DNA of 64,000 nucleotides from Melanocharis versteri (GCA_013397845.1 VZTG01009228.1:361662-425661); one strand, 5' to 3'; counted from the first letter of the stretch, positions 12,801-25,282 are shown. Numbers and translations: made by a program. The notes: a model not told the origin generated them from the letters alone.

Positions 12801-15800
12801 AGTTGAGATTCACGCACCCAAGCCTTAGTGAAAACCCAGACATCTGCATCACACCCTAACAGGTCCACAGGACAGATTCTCTCGATTAAAACCCTGTCGA
12901 AAGCCACAGGCAGGGATCATTCAGGATGGCACCTCTTGCCACTGCCATCCAAGGGGCTTTGGACAGAGGATAGAGCCAAGAGAAATTCTTCAGCGTGCAG
13001 TCCACGAATACCTCACCAGAGGCATCTCTGCCAGGACATGCAGCTGAATCCCTGTTTCAAGAGACAAGATTGACTTGAAAGAGTCTTAGGAAACAAACGT
13101 CAGCACTGGAATCTTTGGCAACTGGTCCACATGCCTGGCCCACAAATGCCAAACTGCTCTTAACTTTTTTTTATATGCTGCTGGGCTCTGCCCCAAGCAG
13201 AGAGTAATGAATTAAACTCTTTCACAACTCTCCTAACAGTGCTCTGCACCTTCAGCATGGAGTCCTTCTGCGTGTCAAGGGCTTAAAAGCTCCCCTCCAC
13301 TTCATATTTTAACATCTGACAGCACAGCCAATTAATTTGAGCTCACCTCACTCAGTGACTGACTGCACAGCTTCTTGCTTGCATCAGCAAGAAAAACTGA
13401 ATTTGAGTATTCATTTAAAAACTCATCTTTCCCATAATGAGTTTAAACAGTTGCTTCTGTTAGTGGGGGCAGAGAAATCCTCTTGTCCCTATCATTTTTG
13501 ACAGCAAACTGCTTCTGTGCCTAGCAAGTAAAGATCCAACATATGTGAGTTTTTCTTATCCCTGTACAATTTCCTGGCAAGGTCTCACTCTCAGACTCCA
13601 AGTTAGCGGTGGAAAAATGGAGTTTCCAGAGCTCTGGCTCTTAATTTTATTGCTGCACATTGTTGCTCTTGGAAAGACAGAACTTCCACTACATGAAGGT
13701 TGCTCTTGCTAAGGAAATACTTTCTGAGCTGCTGAACACGTTGGTGCATGTCTAAGTTATGCACTGATGAAAAGAAGTGACTTCATAGTATTTTTTAATC
13801 TCGGTTAAACGAGTGCAGGCAGATTTTTTCCCCTTAAGAAATAACTAGGAACACAAGGAGAGGGAGAGATCACTTCTAGTACAAATCTCCTTCTGGTACT
13901 CCTCAAATCTATGGAAGACTTTCTATAGCAGGGCTACTTGTGACATCGTGAAATGCACAAAGCACAAGCAGGATTGTTTTTATATGGAGATTTTATCCAG
14001 ACCAGAGGAGATCTACAGGGTGAATGATATTGGCACGTGCTGAATGAAGGAGGAAGAAGTCTGTGCTGTTGGTCTGACTGTGCCACATTCATCTAAAGTG
14101 CATCAAGAGGCAGAGGGGTAGAAGTGGAAAGGTGAAGCGTCACTGGGGGAGTTGGGGATTGGACCCTCGTGATCCCTGCTCTGAGGATGCTGTCCCAGCA
14201 GTGGGCCTCAGGTACAGTGCTGCCTCTCCCACACACGGTGGTCACTTACTGCCATCGCTGCCGGTCTGTGTGTCCGAGTCGAGGCTGTCACTGGAGCCAG
14301 CCGTGAAGCTGACGTGGGCGCTCCTGAAGGGTGGGCTGAGGCTCTCTGCAGAGCTGTTGCTGACTCTCTCCAGCTCGGTGTTATTTGGGTTCATTTTCAG
14401 AGCTTGCCTAGAAAGAGTGAAAGAGAAGTCAGGAGACAGATGGCAAAAGGATACCCTGCATGCACTTTTGTGTGGAGACTCGAGCTGAGAGCAGCCTTAG
14501 CTTGCTCTCTGCCTATCCACGCACTGCACAGCCTCTTATCACACCAGACCACCTCGTTCCTGTGCACTTTTCTTCTTTCGCCAGCACCTGGGGAATTGCA
14601 TCCCACAGACTCTGAGCAGGTTGTAGGCTTGCAGTCCCCATGCCAAACTAGCTGTGCTTGAGCAGAGAGGGAAAGCTGGTGAACCAAGCACATTCAGCCC
14701 CAGCCTGCACCTCCTTTGCCTTGGACATGTGAGGTCCTGGACCACATCTCATTTTGGCCACTGCCACTGGCAAGTGGGGACCCCCCAGTGTTTGCCTTCA
14801 ACAAAGTCCTCAAGGGAAGGGAGTAGCATCACTCCTGCCCTTTTACAGAAGGCAGGTCAAGGCTGGGCGTGTGAACCCCATTCCCTCATGACAGAGGCAT
14901 AGGTAGCAGAAGAGTCCATCGTCTCCGACCGTGCTTCACAGTAACAACCAACACCTTACAAAAGAAGAAGCATCTCTGTAGGAAACATGAGTCTGCCAAA
15001 CCCAGAACCCACCATGCAGTTTTTAATGTAAGACCTATAGTTTTCCATGTAGCTTCCACCTAAAAAAAATAAATAAACCAACCATAAACTGGGCTTATAA
15101 CCTAAGACCTACAGTTTTCCATGTAGCTTCCACCATAAACTGGGCTTATAACCTGTTCAGTCATGGTTTAAGTGACCAGTTTAGGCAAGCAGGACATTTT
15201 ACTAAGATAAATAATTTCCTCTGCATTTTCTTCATTTTTCTGCATTGGAAAACAACAGAAACTGTTGAAATCAAGCAGCACAGAAGAGCATAAACACTCC
15301 TAGCATTGGTACAGTTCCCACTCTGTCAGCCAGAAAACAAAGGTTATCAGTCCACATTTTTAAAGTAAAACTGCCAATCTGCTGATAAAATTCAATAGAT
15401 TGATTAATAACGTTAAAAGGTTAGTGGCAGACTTGTACAGAAGTAAAAGGACTTCCACCAGCTATCTTGCTGGAAGGTATCCGGCGTTTCCTAATCAGAC
15501 GGCTGAATGGCTGCTGAGAAAGACAAACAAAAGACATGCACGACCGTTTTCTTGTGGCACCCTGGTCACGTGCACGGGACCCCTCCTCGTCCAAAACTCC
15601 CAAGCACAGCAGACACTACAAGAGATTTTTATTTGAAGATTGAGAAATGTTTCATTCCCAATCCAGACAAAGCACTTACTCTCGTGTCCACACCACCACA
15701 TGGAGAGCAGAGCGTATGAGAAGCCCGGAAGAAACTTCTGCCAGACTTCCTCATTTGCCTGAGCAGCCTTGGTCTAAAAATACTCAAGGGCTGATGAAAA

Positions 15801-18800
15801 TAAGGCTCTAAAAGCCAGTTCAGGTATACTTCAGCAGAGACACTGGTCTTGCACCAGTGATGAATTTATCACAGCAAGCCTCTTGGGGATGATTTACAAA
15901 ACTTCACAACGCACCACACAAGTCACAGCTTAAAAAATGAGAGAGAGAGACAGAAAGAGAGAGTTTGAGGGTTTTAGGTCTGTTATGACTAATGCTGTTG
16001 AAAACAACCAACTGCACTTTAATTTTTTTTTTTACTATAAAGATATTATTTTATCCTATAACTTTCTCAGATGTTTAACTTTTAGTAATTTGGGTGGAAA
16101 AAACATAAGGGTGCGCACCCATGCCGGTACACTGTCTGACCCGGCAAGAATCAAAGAAGCATTTGAATCCATCAGAAAAGAAGATTTAGCAAGATATCCG
16201 GTCTTGACTCGCACAGATCAAATGTTTTCCAACGCATTCCTACCCCCCAGCCCCCCTGAAAAGTTGGTGCATTTCTGTTTCTCTCCCATCACTAAACACA
16301 AACTCACGGAGCTGCCTTACCATTCCCGCACTCAGAGAGAGATGAGACTTTGCTCGGCGCGGTCCAAGGTCCCCTGTGCGCAGCCACACCTATTCCTCCA
16401 AGCAACCCGGGCGCAGCGCAGCGCGGCGGCGGCCGGAGCCGTGCTGGCTGCTGCCCTCGCTGCGCTGCGCTCAGCGCTGCTCGAGTCAGATGCAGAGGGA
16501 GCCCCGCTTCCTCCCCGCACCGCCGCGGCTGATGTAAAGCGCAGTTCCTGAATAGGCGCACCGAAATAGGAATTGTTTGCCGCTTAAACGACATCCTGCT
16601 CTTGTTTCAGATGTTACGGCCGGGCCAGCTAATACCTCCTGGAAATACCTCTGCCTCACATCTCCCTCTTTCCCCACGAGCTGCTTGAAGCCCAGGCTGC
16701 AGCCTGCACAGATCAAAATACCACCCAGTCTACCAAAGAATTACTACTGAAAACTTGCTAGGGCCAAACTCTCCCATTTTGGTAAAATTCCACCCCAAGA
16801 GCTGAACAGCTCATTCCTGCAACAGCCTGTGGGACCCTGATTTACAGCTCATCCAAACATCCCCTGCTTTGTTAGTGTTCCTTCCACCTCACCTGAGTGC
16901 AAGGGCACAGGTGGCTATTTTCTGTCTTGCCCTTTTCACCAAAGGATATTGGAAATCACCAAAGGATATTGGAAATAAAGTACATCAACCCACCTTAAAC
17001 CTGAAGAAAACATTGGGTTTGTGCCCCGCACCACTGACTTGTAAACATCAGTGGGCTACACTCCTCTTCAGAAAGACGTAACAGTAGTTAATTTACATAA
17101 ATTTTAAAATGCCTGCTCAGCACCTAAAACATAACCAGCAACTTCAAGAGCAGCACCAGAGCCTTCATCGTGTGCCTGTGCATAAAGAACAGGTCACCAG
17201 AGTCAGTTCTCCCAGTCTAATAACCTAAACCCACAGGATTTCACAGATTTTCAGCTCTCTAATTATTCTGGTAGCTTTAAATACATTTCAGTTCCTCAAC
17301 ATCCTCCATGCAACAGCCTGGCATATTCAGGAAACCCTTCCAGTTCCCTATTTCAACATTTTCCCATCATAAACAATTTCATCCAGCTGACTTTCCACAT
17401 GATTTTCACAGTCCTGCCTAAAACAAGTCAAGATTGAAAAGAGTGGTCTCGTAAGAAAGCACACCAAAACAAAACCAAACCCCTCAAACCCACAGTTTGG
17501 AGTTCTCTTAATGCTGAAAAGGGACCCAGCTGTTTTCCTTGTCTCATGTTGCACCTCTGGCCAGGGCCTGCTTCATCTTTCCCATGTCTCAATTTGACCT
17601 GTAGCCATGTGTATAATTTCACGTTTCTTCACAGATCAGGGTCCCACCTAATGCTGCTGTGGGACTCCAGCATCACCAACTGTACGCTTTGCACTTCTCA
17701 GAGAGACAGTGCAGACGGGCACCAAAGCTTGGCTCCCCTAACTGCAGCAGACACACATACCTTGGGATACTGCCCCAGGAATCCCTGGATTTTGGACACA
17801 CCTTCGGCTTGAGTTTCCTGTCTGAGATTTGACACGGAGATCTGGTTACTTTCCACAAGTGCAAGGGGCAGGTTTTGAGAGCGGGAGGCCACTCAGACAA
17901 AAAAGCTGCCAGGCTCCCGCTTGCTCCTTTCCAGCAGCCGTCCCACGGGCAGCCTGCTGGCAGCACTGGAGGATGAGCAAGGCACCCCTGTCCCGCACAG
18001 AGCCCTGGTCACCCTGCAGTGCCATCACGGGGGTCTCCCAGCCTTGCTGTGCCAGCAGGAGGGGGACACTTCTCAGCACAGACAACAGGACTGAACAGCT
18101 AACGGAGATGCTGAGCTTTATAAATCACGCGACAGAGGAATGAGGAGAGGAGAACAGAGAACACACACAAGTCACCACACAGCAAACTGCACTCCAGGAG
18201 GTGCTGGGTGATAATGTCAGCAAGACACCCCCTCCCAGTATAAAATAATGGAACTAATGCACAGAAGAGAGAAAAGCCAGACTGCATTACAGCATCAAAC
18301 ATAACATATGGCTAGGCATAATTATTACACAAGAGGAAGCACCATTGTACCATATGCTTGTCTATCATGAAACGTGAATAATTATATCTTCCTCCTCTTG
18401 CCACTTGCTGTTTCTTCCAGCATCTTCCCCTGGTTGCAGAGGGAAATTAAAACCCAGCATATAGGAGCTTACAACATTTGAAGCTTAGATTTGTACTTAT
18501 CCTTCTGCTATCAGCCAGCAAACGTGGAGAAACCAAAACTGAGGTAAGGGAAAGAAAGGATTTTGAAGAACTCCTAGCTCTGTCAGAGGAGTACACCGCT
18601 CCTCCCTGTACCAGAGGGGTTTTATGTAGCACAGGTTAGGTTGAAACAAGGGTTTGGAGTCTGGATATGCACAGGAAAATTCAGATAGGGTACAGAATTA
18701 AGATGGTAGGGGGGTGAAAAATTAAATCACTGCATACTCTGATGTGGTGATGAAGGTAAAAAAAATCTCATTTCAATTTCCAACTCTGTGCTTTTTTAAG

Positions 18801-21800
18801 TAGTAAGACAGGAAACACACAGAAGAGTGAATGACTTTAATTTTAAAACAAACAAACTCTCCTAAAAGATTGGCTGATAAATCACAACCTTTTATGCCAG
18901 TGTGTTTTGTCACTGGGGTACACCCTGACACTGAGCTCCAAGGAGAAACGGATGCCTCAGGAATGGTAAGAAAAGAGGAATATTCTGCCTCAGGTACACT
19001 GCTGCTCTGTCACAGACTGATTCCTGGCAAGGAACACACAGCAGAGCCCCACCAGCCAGCACCACCTCCCCAGCGAGGAACAAACCTGGCTTTTTTCCTG
19101 GCGATCCAGTTCCCAACACCTGGCTCTTCTCCCGGTGATCCAGTTCCCAGCATTGCAGTTTTTCTGTAACACTTCTGTGCTCTGCTCCCTCCGGCAGCAA
19201 GCGGTGGCAGCAGCACCGGAACAGGCAACCTTGGCACTGCTCAGGCTCTTTCTCCCTGGCTGCGTTCAGCGATGACAGGTGTGGGGAAGTGCTGTGCTGC
19301 ACCTTTGCTACCCCACACCAGCGCACTCAGCAAATTTCAGAAGCTTTTTTCGGCACTGCCTTTTGAAGGTGGCACTAACTGTGGCAAAAACAGCTCAAGA
19401 TGCAAAACAGCATCACTGTTTTCTTTAAGAGGCACACGAAATAAATAGCCATCAAGGTTTCGGAGGCTAGAAGAAACCACCAGGATCATTTAAGCCTGAT
19501 CCTCTGCATAAGAGAGACATAAATTTCAGCAAAGATTCATTCCTCGTGCCAAGAAACTGAAGGCCATCCTAGAGCATTTTACACCAAAGAGCCTTTAAAT
19601 CATCATTGCACATACATGTCCTGGGATCCTAGTTTCCCTGGTGAGCTCTTTCTCTAGCCAGCTCCCTTCCCAGCTTTTGGAAGAGGACCAGCCACCATCT
19701 TCCCTTTCCAGCCTCTTTTCTCTTGTAAATATACTTATTTGCCATTCTGTTTCAGACCAAGCAAACACTAAATACCTATAATCTTTCAAACAGGCAAAAA
19801 GACAGGATTTTATGAAGAAACAGCTGCAAGAGACCTAGAGTAGCTTCACATAGGACAAACCAGGAACAAATACATTATTTTCCTTTTTTTGTGACAACTT
19901 TTAAACTCCCCTGAAATCGCTCCTTCCGCCATCCTCAGAGACAGCTTACTTCAAAACCAGAGATTCCTCAGTGTCTGGAAGGAATTTACCCTGTAAAAAA
20001 TTTTTTCCCTTTTATTTGTTAAAGCCAAGATGAACAAAACAAAATCTACAGACTCACTTTTTCTTTCTCTGCTTTATAACTAGTTCAAACACACTCAGAA
20101 GTTTTCTTTAAAATCAGCAATTAAATTTCATTAGGAAAGTCAAACAGGCAGACTTCATTTTCCAGCATGAAATCAAATGCCTTGCTGCAGCTTGAGATCT
20201 AGAAGGAAAAAGGACGGTTACGTGCCTTTCCTGCAGCTGAGGTGAACCCTGATCTGCTAAGCCCCCAGCCTCAAGCCTGTGCCACAACCAGGTCCACGCT
20301 GGCTTCACCTCTGTCCCCCAAAGGAGCCTTTGCAGCTGTGCCACCAGGGCTGAGGCACTCTGTCCGTGTGAGGAGCTAACAGAAGGATCAGCGGCTCTTC
20401 CATTAGGGACAAGCACATGTGCACAGGCTGCCTGGTACTAGGAGAGTATGGATGTGCCTCGGAGTCATCGTTGTGATTCTGCTTCTTCAGGTATTTGGCT
20501 GCAGCCCAGGACGAACAGAGGGGATGTTCCTCCAGCACCAGGCCATTTCCCCAAGCTGCAACGACTGCCCAGGGTAAAACAATGCCACTCTGGTGGTTTT
20601 ACCAGCTGTGCACGCAGCTATCCCTCCCACCGCCCTGGTTCCTGCGTTGACACGCTCGGAGCAGCCACAGCTTTGCTTGAGACAAAAACAAAAGCACCCT
20701 CAAAGCAAAGAAACAAAGCAGGGCTTGCAAAACCTGGGTCTGATCAGATCACTCCTTACTGCTCCTCAGCCAGCTGGGCTTCGGTAGCTGGAGGCAGGAC
20801 TAAGCTCTTCTGAGTAAGGCGCCCCACGGCTCAGCTACAGGCATCAAGGCCCCTGGGACACAAATACCTGTAGCACAACCCGCCCTACAGCCACAGGGGA
20901 TAACCAACACCTACCTCAACCACCTGGCAGGGTTTACAGCTCTGCCAGAGATCCCAGCCATGGATGCCACGCGTTCCCTGACCTCAGTGTCCCTGCCTGC
21001 TTTCACATAGGCTTCCGAGCACGCAGACGCTTCCAGGATGACTCAAAAGCAACTGTTAGAACTGGCACACATTTTCTTCCCCCATTTGACCTTCTCTTTT
21101 TATTTATTTTTTCCCTATTTTTTCTTTTTTTTTTTTTTTCTGGTGATACACACAACTGCAGATACTAAACGCACATAAAGTATTGTAAGCCTGAGTTTTT
21201 TTTAATTGCCTAGCGGAGCTATTTCCTTCCCAGATGGACAGCTCTCCCTCACTCACCTTTGTTTTCTGGGGCTTGCTGTTGCCCTGCCTGCAAACCTGAC
21301 TTCCAGGAAAGCGGAGAGCAGAAGGTTGCCTGAAGCCAGGTGGCTCCCACACAAAACAAGCCCACATCAGGCAAGCTCCAATTACCTGCTTGCAGGCAAG
21401 GAGCCCTCCCTGGGAAATTGCAGCTTTGAGAGTTCACCTCGAAAGCAGAAAGTCATTAGAGCCAAACCGAGAATGTTGGTTTTGGAGGCCCTCGTTATCA
21501 GCATCAAGAAAAGTTGCCCAGTCCCACCTACAAGAGAAGATTGCAACCCCAGGTTTTCTATGCTATTCAACATCAAGAAACTGCCAAGACAGAATGAAGC
21601 TGACCTGGGAAACACCAGCCATCCCGGGCACGGACCTTGTTCTCACCTAAATATTGGGACTTAAGGCCATATCTCGCAGCCCTGAAGGGCTTTTACAAGT
21701 GCACGTGACATTCAAACCAAGACTTGCAAAGATCAGACAGCTTTTCAGAGTAAAAAGACAAATAGCTTTTCAGCTGTGCAGTCACCTCCCATGCTCCTAA

Positions 21801-24800
21801 AAGCCCACCTTTGGACAGAAAAAGAGGAAAAAAGAATGGGAAGCACCTCCTAGTCAACGAACTCCTGCAGCAAGCATCCCAATTGCAAAGGGTTAATGGA
21901 CTGCCATGCACACACTCACGGGGCTGTACCTGGACTGCTTTTTCGGCGGCGGTGGCGGTGGTGGTGCAAACTCCATACCATTGCTCTTGTCTTTAGGGAA
22001 ATCAAAGGAGAAAGAAGAAGATTTGGTCATTCCAGTCTGGCTCTCCAGTATCGGGCCGTCATCCGCAAAGTCGGCACCAGCTCTTCCACTCTCAGCTCCT
22101 ACTGTCCATGGGTGGTTTAAGACCTCCTGCTCCTCCTCCTGCTCCTCCTCCTCCTCTATTCGGCACTGCTTGGTCCATGTTGGGTTGTAGTATTTCTGCC
22201 TCCTGTCATAGGACGAGCCTGCCAGGCCTCTACTGGACTCCTCCACAGAGACCCCATTCACATGAGTGCAGGGAGAAGGGGACGCCCCAAAGGCACCTGT
22301 GTCAGTACAGCTCCTCGGCAGCAGCTGAGCACCAGCTCCATCGTGGCTGTTGTCATCACCAAACCTTCCCACCTGGGAGCTGACTGGGGGCACACGGCTC
22401 CCCTCGCTGCCTGACTGGCTGTTTTTGGACATCTTTGGGGGGATGGCTGGACTCTCAGTAAGTGAGGTCTTGACAGGAGCTGCCAGATGAAATCTTGTGC
22501 TGTTTTCACTCCCAGATGCTTGAAAAATCTGTCCAGACTCAATAGCAGGTGATGAAGTCCCAAAATCAGGGTGGGAAGTGGGGCTGATACACGGCCACTG
22601 AACTCCTACCGCTGAGTCAGGGCTGCTGAGGAATATTGTCTTGTGATCATCCTCAGTGTGTGCTGTCATTACAGTTATCTTTGCTGCCACCTGGCCAGTG
22701 GAGTCCTGGTGTTCCTTCTCACCTCCCAAAGCCCAGCCAGCATCCCTCCACAGCCCATCAGCTTTCTCCTTGGCAGTGCCGTGGGCCAGCTTCTCCGCTT
22801 TTGCCTGGCTGCCAACAGCCTTCAGCTGTGCCTTCCTCCTCTTGGTGCTCTCGGCATAGATGGGATCACCACGGGCTGGCTCGGTGCGGCGAGGGCGCTG
22901 CGGCTCCACCAGAGCCTGCTGAGGGGTGCTTGAACCCTCAGTGCGGGGGCCTCCAGTGACAGGGGGCTCCCCAGGGAGAGGCAAATCCTCATCCTCCCGG
23001 GACAAAGCAAGGGCAGCCGCCTTGCTGCTCCCTGTGCCCTCAGGCAGGATGGCAGGCTCAGTGGGGAGAGCCAGGTTTTTCCTGTCTGAACACAGGGCAT
23101 AGGGAAGAGGATCACTCTGGTCTTTCGTGATGCAGAAGGCCACGTTCACGGCTCTGCGCTCCTCTTCACTGAACTTGACTGCCCGGCCACTTGGCCTTGG
23201 AACCTCGGGAGCGTCCCGCTGCCTCCATCCGCTGGGAGTGTGACTCTCCTTCTCGCACTGTGCAGCCTTTTCCTCTGTGCAACACGGCTCCCACGGGTGC
23301 TCTTTGTGGCAGTTCGTGATCGAACAGTACTCGCCCCCTTCGCTTTCCAAGGCGGAAGAGATGTGACCACAGTCACCCCCTGAAGGGAGCACTGCTCCTT
23401 CCCTGGCTTGGGAAGAAGGGTTTCTGCTGGAGTTAGTGGTGCTTCTGTCCCCCAAGACAGATGGATTAGGGCAGGGGACCTGACGAGGCAGGGCAAACTT
23501 GTCTTTAACTCTGTCCTCCTGCTTGCCCACCTCACCCACAAGTACCAGGCTGTGGATGGAGACGTTTCTCTCCACTCGACTCTCCAGGCCACGCAGACCC
23601 ACCATGGAGTAGCTGGGAGGGCAACAAGACAAGCAGTCGCTGGGCTGGTTGTGGAGGAAGGGCTTTCTCACACCACCATTGCCAAAATTGTCAAGGCAGA
23701 TGCGCTGTGCATCTCCTGATTTCAGGAGGAGTTGCTTGCCAGAAATCACGCCCCAGCTGACCTGCATGAGTCAAAGAGAAAAGTGCCCGGTCAGAACATG
23801 AATATGCAAAATGAAAGACAAATAAAACTTAAACAAACCCACAAACTGCAAAAACAAAAGCCCAGCTCTGCAGAACAGTACTCTGGAATTCACTGTCTAT
23901 TTTGCTGTGCTCACCCCACCACTACCTTCCACAAACCTTTCCCGCTCAAACTACCTTTGTCATATTTCCTGGACCATTTGTAATCCTTGCATTACTAACA
24001 ATGGCAATGCACTGGAATAAGACATTCTCCTTTCTCTTCCTGTGGGTTTGCTGCCAGAAACATGTCCAACCTGTCATCCTGTCTGTGAATCACTGTGCAA
24101 TTAAAGATTCAGAGAGCGAAGGAGTATTTGCACCTCTCTCTGCTTATTTTCATTTCATTTCACACTGCTCCAGAGTGTGTGACTCCAGAACACAGACACA
24201 GACTATCACGGGTTATCCTGGGATAGCAGCTTGGCCATGCTCAGAAAGAGGGACTGGGGAGCGGGCACGCCAAATCTGCACGCACAAACCAAACAGCACC
24301 AACGATGGCAGCTTGCACTCGCGTGCCCTTCACCACTCAGAAGAAAAGAAAGGGACAGCAGTGGGAGGCTAGGAGAGACGGTGAGCCCTGACTCTCCTCT
24401 GGGGCATGGGGAAATAGGAGCACACCTATGCCAGGGGCAGCGGGGCAGCAGCCTGTGCGTCACTCTGCTGGGGCACTGCTGGTACCGACTGGCCAGGGCG
24501 AGCAGCCACACCCACAGGGCATTACTGCTCTGGCAAAGATGGGTAGGAAGGAGTAGGAAGGCACGGCACTTTCTTCCTCACCCACAAAGACCATGGATCC
24601 AGTCAGCACTGGGTCATCCACAGATGACTGCAACCAGACAAGACATCTTTTCAGTAAAACTTCCCAGGAAAATAACCCGCATCCTCATTTAAAAAACCGG
24701 AAGTTCCTAAGCAATGTATTTTTAAGCTCCTCTGCACATGGCTTGTGAGCAACAGCTCATTCAGCTTCACCCAAAGATACACCGAGAAACCGATATATGG

Positions 24801-25282
24801 CTTAAAAAACTGGGTCAAGATCAGAAGGAAAAACAAAGGGAAGGAAAGGTTTGTAACAGACATTCCTAGCACTCTAAGGATAGGTAAGTAACGGGAAGTC
24901 ATGCCTTGACTGGATTAATCATTACCTGTGACAGATCTGCATTCATATTCACATCCGCCCACGCGTCAGAAACATCCGAGTTTATCATTGTTGGCTTCAC
25001 AGCAATTGTTGGCTTTGAGAAGGGGGAAGTATTTACACCTTCTTCTTCCAACACGAGGCTCTCGGGCTTGGTCCTAGCTCCATCCGGGAGCACGCCACAA
25101 GCTCCCACGTCTGGGGGTGTTTGCAGCCGATGGGAACTCTTCGGGTTGAAGCAGTTTTTGCAGGAGCCGGGCTTCCAAACGTGTTCCACAAAGTCACTGC
25201 ACGCAGACATCTTCAAATCCTCGTGGGTCAGACTGAGAGCCCACTTCGTCTTCTGCACTGCCCTCCACTGCTCATTTTGCAT
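5812..25282 (-). CDS. PRAG1: PRAG1 (Pragmin / SGK223), PEAK-family pseudokinase scaffold, whole coding span
   Basis: Five coding exons join in frame: 25282-24926, 23761-21930, 14407-14250, 10922-10189 and 6849-5812. All junctions are GT-AG and the phases agree (0, 2, 1, 0), giving about 1372 residues against roughly 1400 in human PRAG1. The protein is a catalytically dead scaffold: an EPIYA-type tyrosine motif recruits Csk, and the C-terminal pseudokinase with flanking helices supports dimerisation within the PEAK family. Recognition rests on the N-terminal MSACSDFVEH block, the PTIAVKPT block, a DPIYAESTK motif near residue 418, the YCATCS...YAVK block, HRDLCLENLLL, and the C-terminal LEDWLCCQYLASAEP block, all characteristic of PRAG1. 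Neighbouring CLDN23 supports the call. Upstream exons are expected to be untranslated. Confidence 0.96.
6850..10188. other. PRAG1 intron 4, no further gene seen
   Basis: About 3.3 kb between coding exons 4 and 5. It contains poly-T and poly-G short tracts, but I recognise no coding exon, RNA gene or intact repeat. Any start at 6850 or beyond on the minus strand would be intronic. Confidence 0.6.
10189..10922 (-). CDS. PRAG1: PRAG1 coding exon 4 (proline-rich segment and pseudokinase N-lobe)
   Basis: This 734-bp exon encodes residues 784-1027. It begins in a Ser/Pro-rich linker with CPPPLPQKK (SH3-ligand-like) and SPDGFF, then LNVSHSETNV, SSSQLSVSSQ and HNLLSNIESKE. From there it runs into the split-helix region and the pseudokinase N-lobe (LGALYAESLRRLV, ENNWSLFKLTC, CCDSGDAIYYCATC), ending TTYAVK. 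The terminal Lys is in the position of the VAIK lysine. The acceptor is TTTCCTAG|GACACT and the donor GTGAAG|GTAAGT, phase 0. Confidence 0.95.
10923..14249. other. PRAG1 intron 3, no further gene seen
   Basis: About 3.3 kb of ordinary sequence between coding exons 3 and 4, with no recognisable repeat or coding exon. Open frames such as 11352-11726 and 12828-13073 have no domain signal. Confidence 0.55.
14250..14407 (-). CDS. PRAG1: PRAG1 coding exon 3
   Basis: This 158-bp exon encodes about 52 residues: an ALKMNPNN start, then ESLSPPFRSAHVSFTAGSSD, then a DTQTGSDG end. It matches the human ESLSPSFRGVHVSFTTGSTD region. The acceptor is TTTCTAG|GCAAGC and the donor GGCA|GTAAGT. It enters in phase 2 and leaves in phase 1, consistent with both neighbours. 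The internal ATG at 14394 is the first in-frame start for any transcript begun at the CpG-rich element at 16.3 kb. Confidence 0.93.
15031..15156. repeat. Imperfect tandem duplication, 74-bp period
   Basis: The block from AGACCTATAGTTTTCCATGT at 15031 recurs at 15105 as AGACCTACAGTTTTCCATGT. Both copies end CATAAACTGGGCTTATAACC. The second copy lacks about 22 bp of A-rich sequence present in the first. It looks like a recent local duplication inside the PRAG1 intron. Confidence 0.85.
16310..16600 (-). promoter_or_regulatory. CpG-rich intragenic element with strong splice donor; candidate alternative PRAG1 promoter/first exon
   Basis: Between about 16345 and 16550 the sequence is dense in CpG (GCGCAGCGCAGCGCGGCGGC is part of it), unlike the AT-rich flanks. 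On the minus strand it ends in a strong donor, GGGAATG|GTAAGG, with GT at 16320-16319, and the next acceptor downstream is that of PRAG1 coding exon 3. An ATG frame of about 90 codons in the element would splice out of phase into PRAG1 (immediate stop). A transcript from here would therefore most simply start translation at the in-frame ATG 14394, giving a 638-residue isoform. Confidence 0.5.
16937..16976. repeat. Perfect 20-bp tandem duplication
   Basis: CACCAAAGGATATTGGAAAT occurs twice with no gap (16937-16956 and 16957-16976). Confidence 0.95.
19091..19152. repeat. Two-copy 34-bp tandem repeat
   Basis: GATCCAGTTCCCA occurs at 19103 and 19137, with matching CCTGGC/CCCGGT upstream context. 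It lies in a PRAG1 intron. Confidence 0.7.
21930..23761 (-). CDS. PRAG1: PRAG1 coding exon 2 (large disordered scaffold region with EPIYA-type motif)
   Basis: This 1832-bp exon encodes residues 120-729 plus part of 730. The acceptor is CTCATGCAG|GTCAGC and the donor CAG|GTACAG. The segment is mostly low-complexity and presumably disordered. Landmarks in order are SYSMVGL, EGGEYCSI, the DPIYAESTKR motif (bases 22853-22867 for DPIYA), ITVMTAHTEDDHKTIFLSS, SPDSAVGVQWP, PAIPPKMSK (SH3-ligand-like), a glutamate run after QCRIEEEEE, SSSFSFDFPKDKS, and a seven-proline stretch before KKQSR. In mammals the tyrosine of EPIYA is phosphorylated by Src-family kinases and binds the Csk SH2 domain. Here the motif begins with Asp. 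The CTC/GAG trinucleotide run near 22119-22160 encodes the Glu tract and is likely length-variable. Confidence 0.95.
24926..25282 (-). CDS. PRAG1: PRAG1 coding exon 1 (N-terminus)
   Basis: Encodes about 119 residues, including MSACSDFVEHVWKPGSCKNC, EEEGVN and KPTIAVKPTM, the conserved N-terminus of PRAG1. I chose ATG 25282 as the first in-frame methionine after an in-frame TGA about eight codons upstream. ATG 25210 (the MSACS methionine) is a plausible internal start, but the LSLTHEDLK stretch before it aligns with the human LCLNPESLK, which favours the upstream start. The donor is CAG|GTAATG, phase 0. An acceptor-like TTACCAG lies just upstream near 25297, so the 5' UTR probably continues from another exon. 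Confidence 0.9.

Larger units (their letters stand above)
14408..21929. other. PRAG1 intron 2 (7.5 kb)
   Basis: The largest coding-region intron. It holds several short tandem duplications and a CpG-rich first-exon candidate at 16.3-16.6 kb, listed separately. A T-rich run lies at about 21100-21140. No other coding signal is visible. Confidence 0.55.

Noticed and set aside
16304..16594. 96-codon minus-strand frame in the intragenic CpG element as PRAG1 coding sequence
   Set aside because: Spliced to coding exon 3 it is out of phase and meets a stop at once, so it cannot be an alternative PRAG1 N-terminus. I kept the element only as an untranslated first-exon candidate.
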